A stretch of DNA of 42,000 nucleotides from JAYTQQ01 sp043746635. Its GTDB lineage: Bacteria; Bdellovibrionota; Bdellovibrionia; Bdellovibrionales; JAMPXM01. This document shows, piece after piece, positions 8,123 to 16,603 of the stretch. Each line of letters opens with the position of its first letter. Within the stretch, counting starts at the first letter, position 1. The notes under the pieces are model-generated. The model made no database searches. It was not told the DNA's origin and was given only the letters and a program-made list of their open reading frames with translations. The stretch lies in the NCBI GenBank assembly GCA_043746635.1, contig JAYTQQ010000217.1, forward strand, positions 1 through 42,000, in the 5' to 3' direction. The translations under genes were made by a program, and so were the position numbers.

Positions 8123-9569
8123 GGTCGATCATATCGGCTACGACCCAATCGAGAGTTGGATCATTGAGAGGAGCTTGACAATAAGCACAAATCGCCGACA
8201 AATTATCTTTCTGTGCGGCACCACATTTTGGGCACGAGTTCGCGAAGACACTCCCTTTTGCGACGGCGTCTGATTTCAATCGAAAAAGTTCTAAAACTTT
8301 AATGTCCGAGTTCAGATCTTCTTCGGCCTGCGACCCCGATGCTCCGCTATCGAGAAAAACCACGCTGTATGCAAATTTAATCGCGACGAAAGCTCTGATT
8401 TCATTGCCGGTCAATTGTGTTCTTAAGACTTGAACGGCCTGGGTGTAGAGACGATTGTAGGCCGCATTCACATGGGGGGTCGATTTTTGAAAGAATTCAA
8501 AAGCACTCGGCGTACAAAAACGCTTCAAGACGTCGGTATTTTGGGTGAGCTGCGCGATGAGAATTTGCATGAAAGCGTTGCTTGCGCGGTCTTCTAAAAC
8601 GTGCGGAGAAAAATCGAGTTTTGCAATGAGGGCAGGATCTTTGAAGCTAGCGTCAGCGCCTTGAAATTTGAAGCCGTAATCTTCTGCTTGAGAAATTTCA
8701 CTTAAAACCCAGTCGTATTCACCGCTATTCAGATAGGTTCCGCAGTAAGGACACTGGGCGCTTTCAATGAGTTTACTCGTAAGAGGAGCAGAACATTTTG
8801 GACAAAGCTCGGAATGAAAAATATCGGAACCACGCTTGAAATCATGTCTGCGAATAAAAGACCAATACTCAATAAAAGACTCATTGCCTCCGGGAGAATT
8901 CAGTTGCGGATATTTTTCGCTGATAAATTGGTCGGTCGCTGAAGCTGAAATGGCCACGTCAACGCAATCGTAACCAGGTTCTTTTGATGCGTTGATGATT
9001 CGAATATCATGGATGTGAACATCCGTGATCGGATTGCTCTCTCTCAAGATATTCATCATCGTAAACTGGGCGTTGAACCTTTGGTAAACACCGTCGCTGA
9101 TAAATCTTCGCATGAGACTTAGTTTTTTTTCAGACCAAGACTTTTGCACGCCCATGAACGCTGCGCTTACTTTATTTTTAAATTCAAGGAGATTTTCTCC
9201 TTGAAGAAATTCGGGCGTGACGGTCGGCTCCTGAGCATAGACCGGAGTCTCTTCACGAGTTTCAATTGCCGTAAAGCCATTTCGGTAACGAAAGAATAGG
9301 AAAATAACGACGATCAGAAGAATCCATCCAACGGGGCCCGATCGGAAAAAAATATTTATGATAAGTTCAAAGAGAAAGCCGTCGCCTCCACCGCCGGGAC
9401 CGCCGCCACCGTAACTGCCACCTCCACTGTGCCCGCCGCCACCGCCGTGACCGCCACCTCCGCCGCCACCGCGTGCGAAAGCATCGACACATAAAAATAA
9501 GAGAGGCAAAAAGTGAAGGATTAAATTATATTTTTTCAATGATCTGTTTTTTCTTTGCATCAAATTCAT
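8097..9569 (-). CDS. Secreted/membrane TIM44-like domain protein with glycine-rich linker and two zinc ribbons
   Basis: A 490-residue protein. It has a Sec-type signal (about residues 12-32, ending DAFA), then a glycine/histidine-rich low-complexity stretch (34-63) and a membrane helix (about 79-94). Two similar halves follow. Each is a helical/strand domain resembling the TIM44/Mba1-like fold, and each ends in a zinc ribbon: C256/C259/C273/C276 (CPKC...CPYC) and C446/C449/C461/C464 (CPKC...CAYC). Both ribbons are followed by a similar LxxxxxDWVxxxx segment, which supports an internal duplication. The ATG at 9569 lies inside the upstream SPFH gene (44-base overlap); an alternative ATG at 9560 is possible. 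The Gly-rich tract recalls TPM-domain proteins, and coupling to an SPFH gene recalls the B. subtilis ydjG-ydjH-ydjI stress locus. A role in membrane stress is inference. Confidence 0.8.
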   Translation of the reverse strand: MNLMQRKNRSLKKYNLILHFLPLLFLCVDAFARGGGGGGGHGGGGGHSGGGSYGGGGPGGGGDGFLFELIINIFFRSGPVGWILLIVVIFLFFRYRNGFTAIETREETPVYAQEPTVTPEFLQGENLLEFKNKVSAAFMGVQKSWSEKKLSLMRRFISDGVYQRFNAQFTMMNILRESNPITDVHIHDIRIINASKEPGYDCVDVAISASATDQFISEKYPQLNSPGGNESFIEYWSFIRRHDFKRGSDIFHSELCPKCSAPLTSKLIESAQCPYCGTYLNSGEYDWVLSEISQAEDYGFKFQGADASFKDPALIAKLDFSPHVLEDRASNAFMQILIAQLTQNTDVLKRFCTPSAFEFFQKSTPHVNAAYNRLYTQAVQVLRTQLTGNEIRAFVAIKFAYSVVFLDSGASGSQAEEDLNSDIKVLELFRLKSDAVAKGSVFANSCPKCGAAQKDNLSAICAYCQAPLNDPTLDWVVADMIDLKDLPASP

Positions 9570-10521
9570 CTTTTGAAATCAAACCTTGGGTCAAAAGATC
9601 TTGTAATTTTTTAAGACGAGTCGCGGGATCTTCAGTCGGGCCTGAAGCAGCCGCAAATGAGCCGATGCCGGCGAGTTGCTGGCCCATTCCGCCCGCGATT
9701 CCCATCCCCATCATCATGCCGGTCGCGCCGGTATTTTTCGCGGCGTCTCTCAAGGCTTGTAGCTGTTGAAGTTGTGCGTAGCTCACGCCGGCAGCGCCTG
9801 CGGCCTGCGATTCAGCGCTCATGTCGGCGATGCGATTGATACGCTTCATTGTGTCGTCGTCGAATGAAGTTCCTTCGATTCTGAAATCGACAAGCGCAAA
9901 GCCTAATTTTTCAAACTCTTGATTCAACGTATTCGTCAGAGTCAGTGCAAACTCGTTTCGGTGCGCATCAATTTCGGTATAAGTAAACGCGGATGTTGCA
10001 AAAGTATTCGTCATAGGCTGAATAATGCGCGAACTCATCAGTTCTCTCAGCTCACTTGCTGTGAACAGTTCGTGCGCGCCGATGATGCCTGTAAAAAACC
10101 ACTCTGGTTTTTGAATCTGCAGAGAAAAGTTTCCGAAGGCTCTGAGTCCAACGGGAAAATGATACTTTGGATCTTCGTATTTGACGACCGAAGGAGTGCC
10201 CCACTTTAAGTCAACGAGTTGGGTTGTTTTAAAGAAGTAAAATCCCACTTTATGTTCGCTCGTAAACCCTTGCATGAATTTCGAGATCGTCGTAATGAAC
10301 GGAATATTCGCAGTGGCAATCTCAACGATCCCGGATTGGGTATAAACGCCCTGCACTTTTCCTTCGTAGACGAATAGGCAACCTTGGCCTGGACCAACAA
10401 TCAGCTTAGAAGCATTTTTAATTTCATCACCGCTGCCTGTCCACATTTCAAAAATCGCGTCGGGAGACGGATTTTTCCATTCGATGACTGATCTGAGTTG
10501 GCCTTTGATCATTCCCCACAT
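9526..10521 (-). CDS. SPFH/Band-7 domain protein with C-terminal SHOCT motif (YdjI-like)
   Basis: A 331-residue protein. The ATG at 10521 is preceded by AAAGGATGTTTT, a good Shine-Dalgarno site. The N-terminal ~230 residues resemble the ‘virion core protein-like’ SPFH family (B. subtilis YdjI type): starting MWGMIKGQ, with VIEW, GPGQGCLFVYEGK and GVRAFG-like blocks. The C-terminal segment is rich in Ala, Gly, Met and Gln, and a SHOCT module follows (about 297-331: ATRLKKLQDLLTQGLISKDE, then EF and a Lys-rich end). No membrane helix is visible. Such proteins assemble as cytoplasmic scaffolds recruited to membranes by partner proteins. The gene overlaps by 44 bases with the downstream zinc-ribbon/TIM44-like membrane protein, which is probably its membrane anchor or partner (inference from YdjG-YdjI). 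No PspA homologue is present in the window. Confidence 0.85.
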   Translation of the reverse strand: MWGMIKGQLRSVIEWKNPSPDAIFEMWTGSGDEIKNASKLIVGPGQGCLFVYEGKVQGVYTQSGIVEIATANIPFITTISKFMQGFTSEHKVGFYFFKTTQLVDLKWGTPSVVKYEDPKYHFPVGLRAFGNFSLQIQKPEWFFTGIIGAHELFTASELRELMSSRIIQPMTNTFATSAFTYTEIDAHRNEFALTLTNTLNQEFEKLGFALVDFRIEGTSFDDDTMKRINRIADMSAESQAAGAAGVSYAQLQQLQALRDAAKNTGATGMMMGMGIAGGMGQQLAGIGSFAAASGPTEDPATRLKKLQDLLTQGLISKDEFDAKKKQIIEKI

Positions 10522-10563
10522 AAAACATCCTTTGGTTAAAGTGATAACAAATTATGCTACAAA

Positions 10564-10590
10564 ATTTTAGCTCGAAACAGAAGCTAAAAT
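10564..10590. promoter_or_regulatory. Perfect 9-bp inverted repeat upstream of the SPFH gene
   Basis: ATTTTAGCT (10564-10572) and AGCTAAAAT (10582-10590) form a perfect 9-bp dyad with a 9-base spacer. It lies 43-69 bases upstream of the SPFH start. On the minus strand it is immediately before TGTAGCATAAT, which could serve as an extended -10 box. It could be an operator or a hairpin at the 5' end of the transcript; sequence alone does not decide. Confidence 0.4.
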
Positions 10591-10639
10591 GCGTGTGTTA
10601 TTTTTACGACATAGGTAGAGCCGAGGATATCACGCGATG

Positions 10640-10664
10640 CCCCTACATCCCTACACCCCTACAA
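10640..10664. repeat. Three short tandem CCCTACA units
   Basis: CCCCTACAT, CCCTACA and CCCCTACAA follow one another without gaps at 10640-10648, 10649-10655 and 10656-10664. The block lies in the intergenic space between the SPFH promoter and the decayed outer-membrane-protein gene. On the minus strand it gives three G-runs (GGGG, GGG, GGGG), one short of a canonical quadruplex. No function is assigned. Confidence 0.5.
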
Positions 10665-10725
10665 ATGATACTTTGATTGTTCATGCAAAAGAATCTAAAA
10701 TTAACTGATTCATTAAGGAGTTCTT

Positions 10726-11035
10726 ATGAAATTGCTATTTTTGCCGCTCGTTTTTACGTTGCAGAAGTTCCCTCCTCCGACGCGAATCCTCAGCTCACTC
10801 AATCGGTTAAGCGATACAAGATATGCGAGTCGGCGAAGTTAAACCACAAGATGAACACCGACTTGAAGCACGTGTGAAGTCGCATAATACAACTTACTTT
10901 GGATTCGGCGAGGGCAATTTTTCAGAACTTCGTCTACGCAGTTTGATGTTTTTGCAGGATATACGTCTGAGTTTGTGAACAATAAATATTGGTGTTCCGG
11001 GTGCATTTGGTCTTCGCATCGGAGTTCTCTACTAG
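10726..11035 (+). pseudogene. Decayed small outer-membrane protein gene with several frameshifts
   Basis: A strong ribosome-binding site (AAGGAG at 10715-10720) precedes ATG 10726 and a signal-like start, MKLLFLPLVF. The frame soon becomes Pro/Arg-rich and stops. Protein-like text continues in other frames: AEVPSSDANPQLTQSVKR, then NTTYFGFGEGNFSELRLR (frame of 10823), then FDVFAGYTSEFVNNKYW (frame of 10939), then VPGAFGLRIGVLY followed by the stop at 11033-11035 (frame of 10994). Joined, they read as a secreted protein ending in typical beta-barrel strands with an aromatic last residue. At least three to four frame changes in 310 bases indicate a pseudogene. The restored product would be only about 100 residues, so internal deletion is also likely. 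Sequencing error is the alternative but would need several independent indels. Confidence 0.6.
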
Positions 11036-11044
11036 AAAGAAAAA

Positions 11045-13087
11045 ATGGCTCACGCAAAATATCCGAAACTCTTTGAGCCGTTGAACCTTGGTTTCACTTC
11101 GCTTAAAAATCGCTTCATCATGGGCTCCATGCATACGGGTCTTGAAGATTCTGAAAAAAACTTTTCAAAGCTTGCTGCCTTTTACGGAGAAAGGGCCGAG
11201 GGTGGCGTCGGTTTGATCGTCACCGGCGGATTTTCTCCAAATCGTACGGGTTGGTTTTTGCCTTTTTCGTCGAAGCTCTCTTCTCACTCTGAAGTTGCGC
11301 GCCACCAAATTTTGACGTCGAGGGTGCACGCCGCCGGCGGGAAGATGGCTCTGCAAATTCTCCACGCGGGAAGGTATTCGATTCATCCATTTGCGGCAGC
11401 TCCATCAGCGCTGAAAGCACCCATTTCGCCATTCAAGCCTTGGGCGATGAGTCACTCCAAAGTTCTATCAACGATTTCAGATTTTGCACGAACCGCGGTA
11501 TTAGCTCAAGAGGCCGGGTACGACGGAGTTGAAGTCATGGGTTCCGAGGGCTACCTCGTCAATGAGTTTGTGGCTCCAAAAACAAATTTGCGTAAAGATG
11601 AGTTCGGCGGATCGATCGAGAATCGATCTCGCTTCGCAACCGACATTATAAAAAAAATCAGATCGCGGGTGGGCTCAAACTTTATCATCATCTACCGCAT
11701 TTCAATTTTAGATCTTGTAGAGAAAGGTTCAACTTTTGAAGAAGTTCTTTTCTTAGCGAAAGAAATTGAAAAAGCCGGTGCGAATATTCTAAGTACGGGC
11801 ATTGGCTGGCACGAAGCAAGGGTGCCGACAATTGCGACCGATGTTCCGCGTGGTGCTTTTACTTGGGCAACCCGCGCCTTGCATGAGCATACTTCTCTGC
11901 CGGTGATTGCCGCCAATCGAATCAATACCCCTGAAGTGGGCGAGAGTATTTTGGCTCGGGGTGACGCCGATTTGATTTCGATGGCGCGACCCTATCTCGC
12001 CGATCCGCACTTTGTGAGTAAAGCGTTTGCGGCAAAGGCCGATGAAATTAATACCTGCATCGCGTGCAACCAAGGTTGTCTCGATCATATTTTTAAAAGA
12101 AAGCGCGCGACCTGTTTGGTTAATCCGAGAGCCTGTTTTGAAACCGAAATTATTGTCAACACCACGTCGACACCTCAAAAAATTGCCGTCGTGGGCGCAG
12201 GGCCAGCAGGATTGGCTTTTTCGGTAACGGCAGCTTCACGTGGGCATTCAGTAACGCTTTTTGAATCGGCAAGCGAAATTGGTGGGCAGTTTAATCTGGC
12301 AAAAAAAATTCCCGGAAAGGAAGAGTTTTTTGAAACTCTTCGTTATTATAGAAAACAAATTGAAATTCACGGCGTAAAACTCATGCTCGGAATACGTGCC
12401 TCTCGTGCAGACCTGAAAGGTTTTGATAAAATTGTGATCGCGACCGGAATCAAGCCTCGTATTCCACAAATTCTAGGAATCGATCATAAAAAAGTTGTCA
12501 GCTATGTCGATCTTATTTCAGGGAGGGTCAAGGCTGAGAAGAAAGTGGCGATCATCGGCGCCGGCGGAATTGGCTTTGACACCGCAAAATTTATTTTAGG
12601 CTTAAGCGAAAAGCATTCGGTGGGTGACGCCGAAAAAATAAATGAATTTTGTAAAACATGGGGTGTTGACCAGTCTTTAAAGACTCCGGGCGGACTCCAA
12701 AATAAAATTTCTGAAAAATCAGATCAGAAGATTTATCTTCTTCAAAGAAAGCCTGGCCACCCCGGAAAATCTCTTGGTAAGACCACCGGCTGGATTCACC
12801 GTACTTTTTTAAAAGATCATGGAGTGCAAATGATGGGCGGAGTAGAATACTTGAAAATTGACGACCTCGGACTTCATATCAAACAGAATGAAAAAGTTTC
12901 GGTGCTCGAAGTGGATCAAGTTGTCACCTGCGCGGGGCAAGAACCTCTCAAAGATCTTTATCAAGAACTCATCGAAGAGAAGCCTTACATTATTGGTGGA
13001 GCTTTCGAGGCGTTCGAGCTTGATGCTAAGGCCGCGATCAAACAAGGTGTTGTGCTTGCGAGTACTATCGAGACCGCAACTTCGTGA
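11045..13087 (+). CDS. fadH: 2,4-dienoyl-CoA reductase (NADPH), FadH-type flavoenzyme
   Basis: A 680-residue protein, close to the length of E. coli FadH (672). The N-terminal half is an Old Yellow Enzyme-type FMN TIM barrel. Candidate catalytic residues are Tyr170 in MGSEGYLVNEF and His256 in GIGWHEARVPT, which correspond to E. coli Tyr166 and His252 with a constant offset of four. The 4Fe-4S ligands are C338, C341, C345 and C357 (CIACNQGC...CLVNP). The C-terminal half has an FAD-binding GxGxxG (VGAGPAGLAF, 383-392) and a second dinucleotide site (AIIGAGGIGFD, near 499-509). FadH reduces 2,4-dienoyl-CoA during beta-oxidation of unsaturated fatty acids in the cytosol. It appears monocistronic; the Shine-Dalgarno (AGAAAGA) is weak. 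No other beta-oxidation gene is adjacent, so related ene-reductases of the same architecture cannot be excluded. Confidence 0.9.
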   Translation: MAHAKYPKLFEPLNLGFTSLKNRFIMGSMHTGLEDSEKNFSKLAAFYGERAEGGVGLIVTGGFSPNRTGWFLPFSSKLSSHSEVARHQILTSRVHAAGGKMALQILHAGRYSIHPFAAAPSALKAPISPFKPWAMSHSKVLSTISDFARTAVLAQEAGYDGVEVMGSEGYLVNEFVAPKTNLRKDEFGGSIENRSRFATDIIKKIRSRVGSNFIIIYRISILDLVEKGSTFEEVLFLAKEIEKAGANILSTGIGWHEARVPTIATDVPRGAFTWATRALHEHTSLPVIAANRINTPEVGESILARGDADLISMARPYLADPHFVSKAFAAKADEINTCIACNQGCLDHIFKRKRATCLVNPRACFETEIIVNTTSTPQKIAVVGAGPAGLAFSVTAASRGHSVTLFESASEIGGQFNLAKKIPGKEEFFETLRYYRKQIEIHGVKLMLGIRASRADLKGFDKIVIATGIKPRIPQILGIDHKKVVSYVDLISGRVKAEKKVAIIGAGGIGFDTAKFILGLSEKHSVGDAEKINEFCKTWGVDQSLKTPGGLQNKISEKSDQKIYLLQRKPGHPGKSLGKTTGWIHRTFLKDHGVQMMGGVEYLKIDDLGLHIKQNEKVSVLEVDQVVTCAGQEPLKDLYQELIEEKPYIIGGAFEAFELDAKAAIKQGVVLASTIETATS

Positions 13088-13127
13088 AGCGATTTTGGAA
13101 GTACTGGCTCAACTTGCTCGAAAAAAA

Positions 13128-13694
13128 TCACCACAAATAAGAAACGGCAAGTGACGGATAAATAAAAGTTTCTGTACTAGTATCTGTCGTATAAGTCGTA
13201 CCGATGAGTTTCTCATTGTAGTTCGAGAGTGAATAGTTAAGTCTTGCGCCGAAGAGCAAACTATCGGAAATCTGAAATTGGTAACCTACATCAATAGCGT
13301 AGGCGGTGCCTTTCCAAGTTTCAGAAGGACTTGCCCCATTTTGGTAAGCGGCTTTCGAAATCAGATTATAGGCAAGACCAAGACGCCAATTGTGATCATG
13401 ATTTAAGAAAAATAAAAATTTCGGGCCCATTTGGGTTGAAGAGTAGGTTGTCGTAGAACTATTTGCCGTTGAGCTTGTTGCATAGCTTCCGTAATTCCAT
13501 CCAATAAGGATGCTATCGTTTTTATAAACGCTAAAGCCTAAGCAAAAATCATAAAATGTCTTTGCGCTTGAACTGTTCGTTGTCGTGCTGAGGGTATCTG
13601 AATAATAAAGCAGATTCAGATCGACAATTCCGGCTGAAGCTTTGCTTGAGCATAAACAAACTATAAATAAGAAGAAAGAGAAGAATTTTTTCAT
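13128..13694 (-). CDS. Small predicted outer-membrane beta-barrel protein
   Basis: A 188-residue protein. A GTG codon lies immediately before the ATG at 13694; I prefer the ATG. It has a typical Sec signal (MKKFFSFFLFIVCL, cleavage after SKASA near residue 21). The mature part is about 165 residues with regularly alternating strands, many Ser/Thr/Asn/Tyr and a terminal strand ending SYLW. That is about eight strands, as in OmpW/OmpA-barrel-sized proteins, but no family signature was recognised. It is convergent with the fadH gene (40-base gap) and divergent from the M1 aminopeptidase. On the minus strand, TTGACA at 13751-13746 could be a -35 box, but no good -10 follows at the right spacing. 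Confidence 0.75.
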   Translation of the reverse strand: MKKFFSFFLFIVCLCSSKASAGIVDLNLLYYSDTLSTTTNSSSAKTFYDFCLGFSVYKNDSILIGWNYGSYATSSTANSSTTTYSSTQMGPKFLFFLNHDHNWRLGLAYNLISKAAYQNGASPSETWKGTAYAIDVGYQFQISDSLLFGARLNYSLSNYNEKLIGTTYTTDTSTETFIYPSLAVSYLW

Positions 13695-13852
13695 CACTCA
13701 ATGATTCGGCTCGTTTTGGGATTTGCTTGAGTGTCGACCGCCTTTTGTCAATGCGTTGCATCGCGAAAAGGCCTCCGGCACCTCCGGCTCGTCTTGCATT
13801 CTTGCTCTAAGTTTGAGAGCTTTTGTGATCCCTCTTTTGAAAGGTCTAAACC

Positions 13853-16549
13853 ATGAATGTCGTACGCGCCACTTTGCTTTCGTCTTTAGTCTTGATGAGT
13901 TTCACTGCTTGCCAAAGCACGGCTCATCATCCGAAAGTCCAGGCTGATAGTGCCGCGACGATGGCTGCACAAAATCTTGAAGTTCGGTTTCTCACCCAAG
14001 AAGAAGCGCAAGCGAGAGCAAAGCGTCTTTCACAAATTCACTATCAATTGAACGTTGACCTTACGGGAGACAAAAAGAATTTCAAAGGAGATATGCTCAT
14101 CACTTTTGAATTGAGCGACATTTCGTCAGATTTAAAATTAGACTCGACCGATTCTGAAATTACAAAAATACGAATCAATGGGCAAGATGTCACGAAATGG
14201 ATCCAAGCCAAACGATCGATCCTGCTTCCGCAAAGTCTTTTGAAGCAGGGATATAATGAGGTCGCCATTCAGTACGTCGAAGTTTATAGCCACTCCGGTG
14301 AAGGCCTTCATCGTTTTGAAGATCCAGAAGATAAAAAAGAATATCTTTACACGCAGTTTGAAGACTTCGACGCCAATCGCTTTATGCCATGCTTCGACCA
14401 ACCTGATCTAAAGGCAAAACTACAGTTGACCGTGCTGGCTCCGGCAAAGTGGCAAGTGATCACGGCGAACTATGAAAGTTCGAAACATAAGATTTCTAAG
14501 CAAATTCAAAAATGGATATTTCCGGATACCCCATTGATCAGCACCTATCTTTATTCTCTTCACGCGGGAGATTTTAAAGTCTGGAAATCAAATTTTGGAA
14601 AAATTCCTTTGAGGCTTTTTGTCAGACAAAGTCTTGCAAAATACGTCACCGCAGAGGATTGGTTTAAAATCACGAGAGAAGGTCTTGGTTTTTACCAAGA
14701 TTATTTTGCGATTGATTATCCATTTTTTAAATACGACCAACTCGTTTTGCCTGAATTCAATGCCGGCGCGATGGAAAATGTCGCCGCCGTTACTTTTTCT
14801 GAACGCATGATCTTTCGTGGAAAACAAACTCGAGACGAAAGATCAAATACCGCCGAAACGATTTTGCATGAAATGGCACATATGTGGTTCGGCGATCTCG
14901 TCACGATGAAGTGGTGGAATGATCTTTGGCTGAATGAAAGTTTTGCCGACTTCATGGAGAATCTCGCGACCCAAGGCGCGACCGAATTTAAGGATGCCGA
15001 TCTCGATGCTTTCTTCGGCGAAAAGCAGTGGGCCTACCAAGAAGATCAGCTGATCACGACTCATCCTATTGAAGCATCAGTTAAAAATACGGACGAAGCA
15101 TTTCTGAACTTCGATGGAATTACCTACGGCAAAGGCTCTGCCGTTTTTAAGCAACTCAAGTATAAAATTGGTGCAGATACTTTTCGGGAAGGAGTTCGTC
15201 AATATTTTAAAAAGTATTCTTATAAGAATACGGATCTCGCAGATTTTATGGCCGAGCTGAGTGCGGCCTCAAGACAAGATCTTGGCCAATGGTCAAAAGG
15301 TTGGTTGCAGGACTCAGGAGTGGACACGCTTAAATTTCAAATCAAGTGCGAAGCCCAAAAGGTTAAGAGTCTCGATCTTGAGATTTTAAATCCAGACACT
15401 GCAAAACAAAACCGCGTGCATGCCTTTGAAATTGCTTTTCTGACTGAGCAAGGCTCACGAATGAAAGTAAGCCAAAATTTTCGCGTCGTCATGAACCAAA
15501 AGAAAATGTCAGTCGCGGATGCAATTGGACAAGAATGTCCTAAGATGGTTTATCCAAATTATCACGACAACGATTATATTAAATTTCAATTAGACGGCGT
15601 AACGATTGCAAACTTAAGAATATCCTTTTCGAAAGTAGAAGATCCTTTTTTGCGTCTGATGTTTTCGACGACACTTTGGCAAATGGTACGCGATCGACAG
15701 TTCAAGATCGGAGACTATTCAGAAATCGCGCTGAAAGCCACGACGACCGAAACAGATTCGAAAGTTTTAAAGCAACTTGTGTTCTCGATCTCCGGAGGAA
15801 AACACTATGACGACAGCTGCGTATATTTCTTTATGCCGAACGACACTCCGGATGAGCGTCTGGCACGACAGAAGTTCGTGGCCTTGGTTGAAAATACCTA
15901 TTACGAAAATTTCAAAAAATCTAAGTTGGGGTCTGACGAGCAAATGACTTGGTTCGAGTCACTCACTCACGCAACCGAAACTCCCACCGGCTTAAATCGA
16001 CTTGCTCAGAGCTTAGATTCCAAAAGCGTCTCAGGACCGAAAGTAGATCAAGATAGAAGATGGTTGATCGTGCAACAACTTTGTAAATTTAAAGATCCAA
16101 GAGCGCCCGATATTCTAGCCAGCGAAGAAAAACTTGATACGTCAAATCGTGCGAAAGATAGTTATCTCGCTTGTATGGCGTCACTTCCAAATTTAGAAAA
16201 TAAGAAATTTTGGTACGAAAAAGTGAAAGCTGAGAAGTCCGACTACTCTTTAGAGCAGATTGGTCAGATCGCGCGCAATTTATTTCCATATCAGCAGCGT
16301 GATCTCAAGCAAACTTTCGCAGATGATTATTTCAATTTTATTTCAAATAGTTTCAATCGCGATCAAGAATATCTTTCGGCCATCGCCAAAGAATTGGCGC
16401 CTGCGATGTGCAATGAAAAATCAGCCAGCAGAATTAAGGCCTTTGTAGCCGTGAGCCCTCAAATGCCGGCGGTTCTCGTGAAACAACTTAAAGTATTAGC
16501 CCAAGAAGACGGTCGTTGCGCGAAAGTCCAAGCATATAACAGACTGTAG
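13853..16549 (+). CDS. pepN: M1-family (PepN-like) zinc aminopeptidase with lipoprotein signal
   Basis: An 898-residue protein. The N-terminus has a hydrophobic signal ending in the lipobox-like FTAC (Cys20), so the enzyme is probably a periplasm- or surface-facing lipoprotein; typical PepN is cytosolic. The M1 signatures are complete. The exopeptidase motif GAMEN is at 305-309. The zinc site HEMAH is at 339-343, followed 18 residues later by Glu362 (WLNESFADF), i.e. HExxH-x18-E. Length and the C-terminal helical (ERAP1-like) region fit the family. It would trim N-terminal residues from peptides, plausibly to feed on externally or periplasmically released protein (inference). The start ATG has AAGG about 12 bases upstream. 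It is transcribed divergently from the small beta-barrel gene. The gene symbol marks the family; localisation differs from E. coli PepN. Confidence 0.92.
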   Translation: MNVVRATLLSSLVLMSFTACQSTAHHPKVQADSAATMAAQNLEVRFLTQEEAQARAKRLSQIHYQLNVDLTGDKKNFKGDMLITFELSDISSDLKLDSTDSEITKIRINGQDVTKWIQAKRSILLPQSLLKQGYNEVAIQYVEVYSHSGEGLHRFEDPEDKKEYLYTQFEDFDANRFMPCFDQPDLKAKLQLTVLAPAKWQVITANYESSKHKISKQIQKWIFPDTPLISTYLYSLHAGDFKVWKSNFGKIPLRLFVRQSLAKYVTAEDWFKITREGLGFYQDYFAIDYPFFKYDQLVLPEFNAGAMENVAAVTFSERMIFRGKQTRDERSNTAETILHEMAHMWFGDLVTMKWWNDLWLNESFADFMENLATQGATEFKDADLDAFFGEKQWAYQEDQLITTHPIEASVKNTDEAFLNFDGITYGKGSAVFKQLKYKIGADTFREGVRQYFKKYSYKNTDLADFMAELSAASRQDLGQWSKGWLQDSGVDTLKFQIKCEAQKVKSLDLEILNPDTAKQNRVHAFEIAFLTEQGSRMKVSQNFRVVMNQKKMSVADAIGQECPKMVYPNYHDNDYIKFQLDGVTIANLRISFSKVEDPFLRLMFSTTLWQMVRDRQFKIGDYSEIALKATTTETDSKVLKQLVFSISGGKHYDDSCVYFFMPNDTPDERLARQKFVALVENTYYENFKKSKLGSDEQMTWFESLTHATETPTGLNRLAQSLDSKSVSGPKVDQDRRWLIVQQLCKFKDPRAPDILASEEKLDTSNRAKDSYLACMASLPNLENKKFWYEKVKAEKSDYSLEQIGQIARNLFPYQQRDLKQTFADDYFNFISNSFNRDQEYLSAIAKELAPAMCNEKSASRIKAFVAVSPQMPAVLVKQLKVLAQEDGRCAKVQAYNRL

Positions 16550-16603
16550 GCAAGCCGAAAAGTCCGATTTGAGGCCTTGATCATGACCTTTTGATGAAAA
16601 GAA

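Noticed and set aside
9416..9480. Glycine-codon tract as a DNA repeat element
   Set aside because: It is explained by the in-frame glycine/histidine-rich linker of the TIM44-like protein.
10640..10664. Possible CRISPR or telomere-like array
   Set aside because: Only three contiguous 7-9 base units with no spacers; far too short.
12858..13154. 98-codon plus-strand frame over the end of fadH
   Set aside because: It lies almost wholly within fadH in another frame, has no ribosome-binding site and no recognisable protein pattern; the same holds for the other long frames lying inside clear genes.
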